A stretch of 10,275 nt of DNA from Willaertia magna (taxonomy: Eukaryota; Heterolobosea; Eutetramitea; Acrasida; Naegleriidae), in contig CADWAF010000197.1 in the NCBI GenBank assembly GCA_902984215.1, forward strand, positions 1 through 10,275. Direction: 5' to 3'. Position 1 is the first letter of the stretch, and the number at the start of each line of letters is the position of its first letter. The notes below the pieces were generated by a model. That model ran no database searches, was not told the origin of the DNA, and worked only from the letters and a program-made list of their open reading frames with translations. Both the position numbers and the translations under genes were made by a program. Shown here piece by piece: positions 1 through 8,099 of this stretch.

Positions 1-400
1 ATTTAAAAAAAATCAAATTCATCACCTTCTAAAATAAATAAATTATATAAATTTAAGTACAACTTTTACCGGTCTATTTTAATTTTGCGGGCAACAGAAA
101 AATGAAGGCGAACAGTTGGGTTGTAGTGATATTCTATTCAAAACAACGCTAAAATTTAGAATTGAATAAATTTATTGTAAAGTATTTTTTGTTTTAAATA
201 AAATCTATAAGTATCTATCGTAATTTTGTCAATGCATTCAAAACTCCATTCCCCTCTACTTTCCTTTTATATTATTCTCTGGTACGTTGGCAAGAAACAT
301 GTTTTTCGGCGAGAATAGTAATAAATAAAACTTGGCTACTCTAACTTGGTAATAAATATTATGTTGCGCGGAATTAAAGATATTGCAAGTAAAAATGTTA
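1..400. other. GC-richer segment, no assignable gene
   Basis: Bases 61-420 are about 30% G+C by hand count, roughly double the rest of the window, and carry CpG-containing words (ccgg, gcggg, cggcg, gcgcgg) that are nearly absent elsewhere. Under the ciliate code at least three frames, on both strands, stay open for over 80 codons, so openness does not identify a gene. The minus-strand frame that carries the end of the kinase relic also continues without TGA to the window edge, but past position 401 it shows no kinase-like sequence. The composition change suggests a different origin, such as an inserted element or a better-preserved sequence. Confidence 0.4.
65..394. repeat. Candidate 330-bp element with imperfect inverted ends
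   Basis: Bases 65-96 and the reverse complement of 362-394 share TTTTAC at the outer edge and, inside, TTTAATT followed by a GC-rich word ending GCAACA. Identity across the 33 positions is only partial (about 19/33 ungapped, better with a 2-base gap). The element coincides with the GC-richer block and sits directly downstream of the last kinase codons, as a small non-autonomous transposon (MITE-like) might. No clear target-site duplication is visible, so this is tentative. Confidence 0.25.
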
Positions 401-1232
401 ATCATTTAAAGCTCTGAGGTGTTGCAATAAAACTTCAAAAGTAGGCATATCTTCTTCTTTACAATAAAAGCAATCACAAAAAATATCTACTAATTATTGC
501 TTCTTTTCATTTTAATCATTGATTAAGTCATTTAATAATTATTGTTTGTATGATTTATCTTTTGTTTAAACTCACTAAGATCTTTAATTTTATTACCAAG
601 TACCAACTCATGTAATAAATCAATTAATGATAAATTCAAACTGTAAATATCTTAACTTTGTTTAAATTCCTTAAAAATACTTTTATCCAAAGAAAAGAAT
701 AATAATAATAATATTCAGTAAATCCTAAAATTATATTGTCCAAATCTAAAAAGTAACAAGTTTTATTACTATTTACTCTGATGTACTTTAGTTTTATATT
801 TTTATGAGCATATTTATGTGAAAAAAGATTTCATCTAATTATTGTAATAAATTATAATAAATAAATATAAATATACTCAAGACTAAAAAATTATTTTTAT
901 TTTTTTTTGCTTTCAACTATTCTTTTAAAGAAAAAATATACTTACAAATAAAAAATCAGTTATTTTATCTGAATTAATAATTAACACATACTTACTTATC
1001 GTTTAAAAAAATATATTTTTTTAGTTTGTTCATGTGTTTTTTGTTTTTTAAAAATTAATTTAATTCTTATTCCTCTTCTAATTTCTTCTATTAAATATAT
1101 TCTTAACACATTTTCATTGTATTCATTTTGCATTAATTTAAATTTTATAACTGGAAAAGCCTTAAATGTAGAATTTAAATTATCATTTAGTTTTAACTTA
1201 TCTTTTTTTAATAAGAATTTTAATGTTTTAGC
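401..1232 (-). pseudogene. Decayed protein kinase domain (C-terminal part of a broken gene)
   Basis: With TAA/TAG as Gln, three frames give successive kinase pieces in the right order. Frame 1 (1232 to about 690) contains AHKNIKLKYI near 780-809 where kinases have the HRDxKxxN catalytic loop, and FLDLDN near 735-752 where DFG is expected. Frame 2 (about 690-540) contains QDIYSLNLSLIDLLHEL, matching the D-x-W/Y-S-L motif of subdomain IX. Frame 3 (below 540) contains DIFCDCF and EEDMPTFEVLLQHL, matching the RPTF subdomain XI motif, and the domain ends near 401. The catalytic Asp is Asn, the loop Asn is Tyr, DFG is DLD and the RPTF Arg is Met. There is also an in-frame TGA at 831-833 and two frameshifts. 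A live product would be a pseudokinase, but the frame breaks indicate a dead gene. The RPTF-like ending hints at a tyrosine-kinase-like subfamily. The ATP-binding lobe was not recognised. A second GTAAGT donor-like site lies at 990-995. Confidence 0.7.
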
Positions 1233-2640
1233 AGATTAAGTTTGTTTTAAAATAAATTATTTAATACTTTAGTGTTCAAATGAAAAATATTAAAATTTTT
1301 ATTAATTTGCTCTACATATTTTAATTTTATAAATATCTTATTATTTTCTTTTTTTATAAAATTTACATCTTCTAGAATATTTTAAAATAAATCATTAATT
1401 ACAAATACATATAAAATAAAACTACTATTCAATATATATTTATCTACTTGAACTTTTTCATTTGGTTTCTTTAACTGTTTATCAATTAGCTATTTTACTT
1501 TTGAATTTTTACTTTTTAAAAAATTGTAATAGTCTTTTAGAAATAATTAATCTCTTTTAATGCAAAATTTTAAACTAATTAATTGAAAAAAAATATAAAA
1601 ATAGAAACAAATTTAATAGTTAATTTAAAAAACATAATATTTAAAACTAAAGTATTATGAAAAGACATTATTGAATTTTTAATATTAAATCAATAATAAA
1701 ATTATTAAAACTATAAACACTTACATATCATTCACATAATCTTTAAAACATTCTTTTACTTCTCCTCTAATTAAAAAAAAAATCATATTATCTTGTAAAC
1801 ATAAAGTATTATTATTATTAATTTGTTTTTTTATTTTATTATTTAAAATATCTTTATATTTCTTAATCTATATACTTTTAGTAATAAATCTATAAAATCA
1901 ATCAAATCTAAAAGAAAAATCAATAATTTTATAAAACTATTCTATAAGTTTTTATTAACTTTTTATGGTTACTATTTTGATTTTTTTTTATTTTTAATTT
2001 TTTTTATCTATAAAATTTTTTAGTTTTCTTTTTTTGTTATTAATATTTTTTTATATATGTAATAATTATCAAATAATAAATGACTAATATTAAATAAAAT
2101 AAAACTTAAAATTCTATGAGAAATATAATTTTTCTTTAATTTATATTAACTATCTATCTTTATCATTAATCTAAAAACTTTCTTTATTCTAATTTTTTAC
2201 TATTAAATGATTTTTTAATTAAGTTATTGTTATTAAAAATTAAATAATCATTATTAAAATATTTTATAAAGTAAACTAAAGGAATCTTAATTATATTATT
2301 TTTACTTTCTATTTTAACATTTCCCTCCCTAATTTTAATTTAATGTTGTACAATAATATTTTTTTTACTTTCTTCATAAATTATTAATAAAATCTAATCA
2401 TTTTCTTTAATATCTCATAAATACTTAAACTTTTTGTAAGTTTTATTAAAATAAAAAAATAATTTAAACAAAAATCAATTTTACCTTGTATTCTATTGAT
2501 TTTACTTTTATCAAGATATACTGTAATAAGTCTTGAATAAAATAATATTTTATCTAATCTTTGTATACCCAAATAGTTTTCCAGTATTTTTAAATTTATT
2601 GAATTATATGTTTTTGATTTTTATTTTTTTTATTTTTGTT
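1233..2640 (-). pseudogene. Unrecognised coding relic, probably the N-terminal part of the kinase gene
   Basis: Reading leftwards from about 2640 under the ciliate code gives protein-like segments: KTYNSINLKILENYLGIQRL (about 2610-2550) continuing to 2384; DIKENDQILLIIYEESKKN and an Ile/Asn/Lys-rich continuation (about 2415-2170) in another frame; GEVKECFKDYVND just before 1725; then, after a 150-nt intron, a long open piece from 1574 to about 1240 including LKFCIKRDQLFLKDYYNFL and VQVDKYILNSSFILYVFVIN. Frameshifts fall near 2430-2450, 2180-2080 and 1232-1260, the last leading into the kinase frame. I recognise no domain. Same strand, close spacing and continuity of direction suggest one gene of about 750 codons with a C-terminal kinase, but that is inference. 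No trustworthy start codon is visible. Confidence 0.5.
1575..1724 (-). other. Predicted spliceosomal intron, 150 nt
   Basis: On the minus strand the donor is GTAAGTG, starting at 1724, and the acceptor is a T-rich tract ending CAATTAATTAG at 1575. The upstream exon ends two bases into a codon (GAT AT) and the downstream exon starts with T, giving ATT and then an open frame reading LKFCIKRDQLF. Without splicing the frame downstream is wrong. This phase match is the evidence. Donor, acceptor and length fit ciliate introns. Confidence 0.55.
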
Positions 2641-2847
2641 GTTCGGATGTGAGGTAGGTTTTTTTGGGTATGTTATTTATAATTTATAATTATAATTTTA
2701 GTTTTATGCATTTTGTTTGAAGTATTTTTTTGTAAATTAAATATTATATGATAATTAGTGAATATTTTAGGTGGTAAATTTTTTGAAGTTAAAAATTAAT
2801 TAAATGGCTTACACAGATAATAGACCCTTTATAAAAAGTTTTTTTTT
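2641..2847. other. Short spacer, no gene seen
   Basis: This stretch separates the kinase-gene relic from the transposon remnant. It is T-rich with a slightly G-richer piece (2641-2671, runs of GG and TTTGGG). No domain, RNA gene or repeat was recognised. It may hold the promoter side of the minus-strand kinase gene. Confidence 0.3.
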
Positions 2848-2956
2848 CATTTCATTTCAGGATGAATCAAAAACTATGTAAAATAAAAGAGATTTTCATT
2901 TTATTTCATTTCATTTCACCACTAAGGTTTTATAAATTTCATAAGTGAAATGAAAT
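2848..2956. repeat. TTTCATTTCA repeats and 12-bp hairpin at transposon 3' end
   Basis: ATTTCATTTCAC at 2908-2919 is perfectly inverted as GTGAAATGAAAT at 2945-2956, with a 25-bp loop. A further direct copy, CATTTCATTTCAG, lies at 2848-2860, and overlapping TTTCA units run from 2893 to 2919. The right arm lies inside the last codons of the transposase frame and the transposase TGA (2939-2941) is in the loop. Clusters of short direct and inverted repeats next to a transposase gene commonly act as subterminal transposase-binding sites, or the hairpin could serve in transcript ending. A matching terminal repeat at the other side was not found. Confidence 0.5.
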
Positions 2957-4690
2957 ACTTTATTTTTTGTAGTATCCCCAAGAAAGCTTAAGATTGTACA
3001 AACTGATTGAAATAAAAATACACGCTTTAAGTCTGACTTCACTATGTCTGAAGGTATTAAATTTATTAATTGATTTGTTTTCTTTAATATTTTTGTTTGT
3101 GTTTTTTATTAAAACTTGTTCTCTTCTGGAAATTATATCAAAAATATATTATTCCTATGTTGACAAAGTTGATGGTTTAAATCCTGAAATAATATATCTA
3201 ACATCATTAAATCCAAGATCACCCAAAGCAAAATCTGATCTTAAAATTCTTTTAAAATCCTTATTATAATTGGCAGATAAAGAATTATGAATTTTACTTT
3301 TAATATTTGTTAAAAAAGCAATAATATACTCTTTATAGTCCAATAAAATTTGAGACATTTTTCCATGAATATGATAATGTCTATTATAATTTAAATCCAT
3401 ACCTCCATATTTACGTTAGGTTTTATGTAACGTTCTATCTATTATATATTTTAATCTGCAATGCAATCTACTTCTTATGTTGTTAATATTTTTGTTTGGT
3501 ATAAATAAAGTAAAGTATTCTACTAAATAAGGTAACATTTCATCTAATACTTTACTGACATAATAATTTGACACATTAAATAGACATGCCAAATTATTCC
3601 TTCTGTATATTGAATCACAAAGTGAAGAGTTAATAGTAATTTGTTTGGAAAAGATATTGACAAAATACTGAACCAATGAAAATCTATTCTTTCCAAACTA
3701 TTAAGAATGAAATCAAATTTTTCCTTTGTAATATGTAAAATACTTAAAAATTTATCTTGATTATCATTTCAATTGGCATATACATTATTATGTATAAATT
3801 TACTCTTTTTGCTTTTAATTTTTCTTTTGCCTTTTCCTTTATTTGTTCTAATTGTTTCTACCACCCACGTTAAAAAATAGTTAATAAATATGTCATTAGT
3901 TTCTGACATTATTAATTGTAAAATAAATGATTGTTGTTGATGTTGATATTGAAATAAAATTTCATCATCAAATTGTTGCAATAGAAGTGGTAGTTGTAAT
4001 AAATGTTGTTGTTGTTTAATCCAATAAAATAGTCACTTTTTGTTAATTAGATTAGATAAATCAATTGTTGGATCAGTTGTTAGATCAATTGTTGAATTAA
4101 TTGTTGGATCAGTTGTTGAATTGTTTATTGACTTTTGTAATAAAGATTCAACTGATGAAATTTTAAAAACTTTCATCATTAACATATTATTAAAATTTTA
4201 TTGTATTTCATATTGACGTAATTGATGTTTTCTTTCTTTTTGTTTTTCTTGTTAATATCTATTTTTTTGTTGCATTAAAAACATCATCATCATTTGTCTC
4301 CAATCATTATTATCATGTTATTGCTGTTGTTGCTGTTGTTGTTGATTTTTAATATTATTAAGAGTAGCAATTTTTTCTTTTTCTTTTTATCTAATCTTGA
4401 CAGTTCTAATCTTTTGTCTATCTATTAATAAATCAGAAAGATCATTATAATCAAATGTACTTGTCACACTTACTAAACTAACTACATCATCTAATACTTG
4501 TTGCTTATCAAAATTATGTAATACTTGTTCTGAATTGGTTAATGGTGGTGTGTGTAATTCTTCAATTTCATCATCACCAGATTCTTCACTATTTGCAACA
4601 AAATTTGTTGCTATTTCTTCATAATCATCAATACCATTAGGTGCACTACTTGATATTTCTTTTAATATTGAGATACAATTTATTAATTAA
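2939..4690 (-). pseudogene. Decayed DDE_Tnp_4/Harbinger-like transposase
   Basis: Two frames combine. The 3' frame (about 3676-2939) reads without TGA: a helix-turn-helix-like region with NLACLFNVSNYYVSKVLDE; IIDRTLHKT with the first catalytic Asp (3437-3439); YGGMDLNYNRHYHIHGKMSQ; IIAFLTNIKSKIHNS; ALGDLGFNDVRYIISGFKPS; the third acidic residue in SRREQV (Glu, 3119-3121); KFNTFRHSEVRLKACIFI; and a TGA at 2939. It passes through TAA/TAG at 3416, 3155, 3149 and 2960, where Gln suits the context. The family's second Asp (His-Asp-Ser) is Asn here (3284-3286). The upstream frame (about 4690-3675) gives an acidic Ser/Asp/Glu segment, a nine-Gln tract (4318-4344), Lys/Glu/Gln-rich sequence, a tetrapeptide repeat and KGKGKRKIKSKKSKF, then DKFLSILHITKEKFDFILNS leading into the 3' frame. 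Defects are TGA at 4033 and 3769 and a one-base frameshift near 3665-3680. No in-frame ATG was found above 4293. The enzyme would cut and join transposon ends in the nucleus; this copy is dead. Confidence 0.78.
4063..4122 (-). repeat. Five 12-nt units coding a Thr/Asp tetrapeptide repeat
   Basis: Five contiguous units on the plus strand: aattgttggatc, agttgttagatc, aattgttgaatt, aattgttggatc, agttgttgaatt. On the minus strand, in the transposase N-terminal frame, each codes four residues of the type D/N-P/L/S-T-I/T. This is a microsatellite-like expansion in a low-complexity linker between the Gln-rich and DNA-binding parts. Confidence 0.75.
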
Positions 4691-4699
4691 TGTTATTTT

Positions 4700-6208
4700 T
4701 TAATTTTTATTATTATTATTTTCAACTCTAAGAACTATGTAACTATTGTTTATAAATAAATTGTTAAATTTTTTAAATTTTTTAATTTTAAATCTTTTGT
4801 TAATACAATATTTAATTTATTTTCAATATTTATATTTCTAATTTCTGAAACCAATATATTTATTATTAATTCAATATTATCTTTTTTTTGTAGTTTTTAT
4901 AATATTATAATATTATTACCTTAAAACTAATCATCTTATATATAATAACATATAAATTGAATTTTTTTATTCAATATAAAATGTCATTGATTTAATAGTA
5001 TTTTTTGTTATTTTATTATATTTTATTATATTCTTTAAGAAACTTTGATAAAAATAATTTAATTTTAAAGATTTAAATATTATATATTAATTTGATTCTA
5101 CAATTTTTATAGTATTAATAATTATATTACTTAAATTTTTACTATCTATTACTTAATCATTCATATTAATTTTAATAAATATTAATTCATTAATATATTT
5201 ATCTTTATATTCAAAATTATTTAATTTTAATACTTTAATATTATTACATGCTTTAAATATTTTACAATAATTTATAAAATATAATAAAAGTGCTATATTA
5301 ATATATTTTGATAAATTTTTTTATTATAAATTATTTAAATTTTTTTATTATAAATTATTTAAATTCTTACATTATTTACTTTTAAAATTTTTTCTTTTAT
5401 AATTTTTAATGTTGTATTAATATAAATATAATATTCATCAATAATATGCTTTTTTTATGTTAAATAATATAATTTAGTATATTTTTATTATATAAATTAT
5501 ATAAAAATATATTATTACAAGTAAAATGATTATATTTTTTAATTTTATATTTTTCATATAAAAAATATATAAAAATATACTATTTAATTGAAAAAACTAT
5601 AATTAATAATTCATAAATTTATGATTTATTTTTTTGCTATTATAAAATATTTTATATGTTCTAATTGTATAATTATATAAATATTTAATACTAAATACTA
5701 ATTTTAATTCATATATTTTATTTAATTGTTTTTTAATAGTTATAAAATTATTATTTAAATTATTTAATTTTTCATCTTATTCATTAGAAAAAATATAATT
5801 ATTTTGTATTTCCATTTTTTTAATTAATTTATAATTATTAAATATTTCTAATAATTAATTCCTATAATTATTATTATCATTATCATAAGTAAAGTTATTA
5901 AAAAAAAATATTAAATAATTTATAATTAAATTAGAAATAAATTATAATATTATAATAATATTATTATCAATACTTAAATTATCCCACAAAAAATATATAA
6001 TATTATCAATAATTTTTTTATTTACATTATTATTGTATATACTATTATTAAATAGTTTATTTATTTCAATTAAATTTAATCTAATTTTAATTTTAAATTT
6101 AGACAAAAATAGATTGTTATTATTTTTTAATAAAACTTTAATTAAGTTTTTATCTTTGATTTAAGTATTAGATAAAATAAATAATAATATCATATCTTTT
6201 TTATTCAT
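4700..6208 (-). pseudogene. Decayed Asn/Lys/Leu-rich gene, possibly leucine-rich repeat
   Basis: From ATG at 6206-6208 (MNKKDMILLFIL...) the ciliate-code frame is TGA-free for 256 codons to a double TGA at 5435-5440. About twelve TGA trinucleotides on that strand in the interval all fall in the other two frames. The same frame resumes after the double TGA and gives CNNIKVLKLNNFEYKDKYIN and further LxxLxL-like pieces down to TGA at 4931. A shift near 4885-4930 then gives NINIENKLNIVL and LKNLKNLTIYL. These fit irregular leucine-rich repeats, but the composition makes such patterns easy to obtain by chance. The last frame runs without a stop into the transposase N-terminal frame. A similar relic lies at 9.0-10.2 kb. 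Hydrophobic stretches near 5530-5480 could be membrane segments or merely AT bias. Specific family not recognised. Confidence 0.5.
5293..5370 (-). other. Possible 78-nt intron with 24-bp tandem duplication
   Basis: On the minus strand GTAAGAATTT starts at 5370 and TTAATATAG ends at 5293. Removing it keeps the frame (78 nt, same phase on each side) of the surrounding relic. Inside lies a perfect 24-bp tandem duplication (5313-5336 and 5337-5360, unit beginning aaattttttt on the plus strand) plus five bases of a third copy. The duplication is certain, the intron less so. Confidence 0.4.
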
Positions 6209-6295
6209 TATTATTAAAAATCATTTTTCATATATTTATCTATAAATAAATTATAATTATAACTTTAAAAAAAGTTAATTATGTAAATCAAAAAT

Positions 6296-6608
6296 TATTT
6301 AAACTAATTAGAATTTATCAAAGTATTTTAAAATGATATAGTGAATTAATTAAAAAAATAAATTATTATGCTAAATTGAGTGCATTTAGAGATAAAAACA
6401 TATTAATAAAATTAAAACTATATTGCTTAAACTAAATGTTGAATAATTAAATGAAAAATCAATAAATATTTATTTTACAAATAGAATAAATAGTTATTTA
6501 AAACAATACATCTTATCTTCTATTAAGGTTGTATTTGTTTGTGGTGTTAATGTTTTAATGAAAGTTAGTTTTGAAGTATTTGATGTAACATATAAAAAAT
6601 ATTAATGA
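6296..6608 (+). pseudogene. Relic of the C-terminal part of a kinesin motor domain
   Basis: The frame ending at TGA 6606-6608 reads KLNVEQLNEKSINIYFTNRI and then NSYLKQYILSSIKVVFVCGV, followed by a segment with FEVFDV. It aligns without gaps to the kinesin stretch SLxALGxVIxxLxxx..HIPYRDSKLTRxLxDSLGGNSKTVFIxxVSP: the Tyr-Leu pair, the Lys before Val-Phe-Val-Cys and the Glu-x-Phe-Asp that follows correspond. Upstream, in another frame (6310-6420), RIYQSILK and LSAFRDKN could be the remains of SSRSHSIF (switch I) and DLAGSER (switch II), with a TGA at 6334 and a frameshift between 6390 and 6425. The ATP-binding P-loop was not found. Kinesins are ATP-driven microtubule motors; this fragment cannot act. 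The match rests on family memory of the motif order. Confidence 0.5.
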
Positions 6609-6720
6609 ATCATACTATATAATTTTTTAAAAAAGTTTAAATTATATAATTAATAATATAATTTATACAGATTTTATAAATTTTTTTAAAAAACTATTAT
6701 TTTTTTCTTTAAAAAAACTA

Positions 6721-6792
6721 TGGAACTGCTAAGAAAGAGAAAATATTAAAAATATTAAAAAAGCTTATTTAGAATTTTATAATAAAAGATAA
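6721..6792 (+). pseudogene. Possible J-domain (DnaJ) fragment
   Basis: The frame at 6742-6792 reads NIKNIKKAYLEFYNKRQNK, resembling helix II of J-domains (IKKAYRxLAxKxHPDKN). Just upstream, 6719-6742 in another frame gives NYGTAKKE, placed like the YYxxLGV...A start of the domain. The His-Pro-Asp motif that contacts Hsp70 is not present (Lys-Arg-Gln instead). The fragment is very short and Lys/Asn-rich, so chance similarity is a real alternative. Confidence 0.25.
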
Positions 6793-6879
6793 AACAAAAA
6801 AATATAATATTTAAATTCAATAAAATATTTTATTTCTTTTAAATATAATATATACACAATATTTATAATTTTGTAAAAC

Positions 6880-7396
6880 TTATTAAATAAAATTTATATC
6901 AAAATCATACTATTCTAAGAAAAATTTTAATTTTTTATAAATATTATACAATTATATTATTAATTGTTTTAATTTATCTTTTTATTGTTAATTTAAATAT
7001 GTTTTAATAATAATTAATATTTTTTTTAAATATATAATTAATAAACAAACATATACTATAAAAAATAAACTTAAAATAATATTAAATAAATTAAAAAAAA
7101 GATGGATATACAAAAAATATATTAAAATTATATATAACAATTTAAAAATTTCTATAGGACAAAATAATTGAATTGAATTTTTGTCATTAATTATAAATAA
7201 TTATAATGAAACTATTTATTTAATTATAAAATATAAACCAAATTTTATATATAAATCATTTAAATCAAAAGATAATACATTGATTGAAAAGATAATAGAA
7301 TTAAAAATATTAAAAAAATCATTTAAAATAATATTTTTAAAAAAAACATATAAAATAATAAAAATTAATAAAAAAAGTTAATTCAATAAAATATGA
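6880..7396 (+). pseudogene. Unrecognised coding-like stretch
   Basis: One ciliate-code frame runs from about 6890 to TGA at 7394-7396, broken by a TGA at 7169-7171. It gives IINKQTYTIKNKLKIILNKL, KKRWIYKKYIKIIYNNLK and, after the TGA, LIIKYKPNFIYKSFKSKDN and further Lys/Ile-rich sequence. TGA is rare in this A-rich DNA, so openness alone is weak evidence; the better argument is the mixture of Trp, Pro, Ser, Asp and Gln in the 7100-7300 part. It may be a remnant of the gene carrying the kinesin relic or a separate gene. No domain recognised. Confidence 0.3.
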
Positions 7397-7950
7397 AATA
7401 AGTTAGGAAATATTAGTTAAATATTTAATTATTGTTAAATTAAAATTATTTAATTAAAGAAAAAAAGTTTAAATTTTAAAATTATATAATAATATAATAA
7501 AAATAAAATTTTTAAAAATAAATGAATAAAAATAAATAGAATAATAAAATAATATTAATAAAATACATATTAATAAAATTAAATTATACATTCTTAATCA
7601 TGATTTATATTTATTTTTATATGAGAATATAGATAATAAAAATAAAAAATTACTAATTATAAAAAGAAAAACTTTTAAATAAAAAAAACAAAATCAATAA
7701 TTAAAAAAAAAAACAAATTGATCAATAAATAATTAATTTTATTATAATTTCTTCTTTTTTTAAAAAAACCTTAACTAAAAAAGATATAAATACTAATAAA
7801 AAGAAAATCAATAATTAAAATAATTATAATAATACAATAGTAATTATAAAAAGAAGAAAAGGAAAAAGAATTAGCTTAAATTTATAATTAATTATACTTA
7901 TTTAAATAAATAACATTAATTAATTAATAAATAAATAATAAATTCTGATT
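7397..7950. other. A-rich low-complexity stretch, nothing recognised
   Basis: Runs of A and AT with short words such as aataaaa and taattaat. No frame shows a motif or convincing composition, and no RNA gene or ordered repeat was seen. It separates the plus-strand relics from the repeat block. Confidence 0.5.
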
Positions 7951-8016
7951 GTAATAATAGATTGGTGGTAATAATAGATTGGTGGTAATAATAGATTGGT
8001 GGTAATAATAGATTGA
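7951..8016. repeat. 17-bp tandem repeat, 3.9 copies
   Basis: The unit gtaataatagattggtg occurs at 7951, 7968 and 7985, perfectly repeated, with a truncated fourth copy at 8002-8016. Its G content (gattggtgg) stands out from the surroundings. The copies are contiguous with no spacers. Confidence 0.95.
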
Positions 8017-8018
8017 TA

Positions 8019-8084
8019 ATATAAAAAATTATAAAAACGACAATATATTTTATATAAAAAATTATAAAAATAACAATATATTTT
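8019..8084. repeat. 33-bp tandem duplication
   Basis: Two adjacent 33-bp copies (8019-8051 and 8052-8084) begin atataaaaaattataaaaa and differ only where the first has CG (8038-8039) and the second TA. It follows the 17-bp array almost directly. Confidence 0.9.
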
Positions 8085-8099
8085 AATTTGATTAATATT

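Noticed and set aside
2384..2572. A stand-alone 62-residue minus-strand protein
   Set aside because: It ends only because TAA is read as stop and begins with TTG. Under the ciliate code it extends in both directions and is part of the kinase-gene relic.
2994..3269. Plus-strand 91-codon standard-code reading frame
   Set aside because: It is antisense to the transposase C-terminal domain, whose minus-strand frame has clear family motifs.
3416..3981. Separate small proteins at 3416-3676 and 3769-3981
   Set aside because: Both start at TTG and are consecutive pieces of one transposase relic separated by a TGA and a frameshift.
7181..7381. Complete 66-residue plus-strand gene
   Set aside because: The start is a TTG in mid-frame. 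Coding-like sequence continues upstream across a TGA and downstream through TAA, so it is treated as part of a longer decayed stretch.
7951..8016. CRISPR array
   Set aside because: Units are directly contiguous, 17 bp long and without spacers, in a eukaryotic context.
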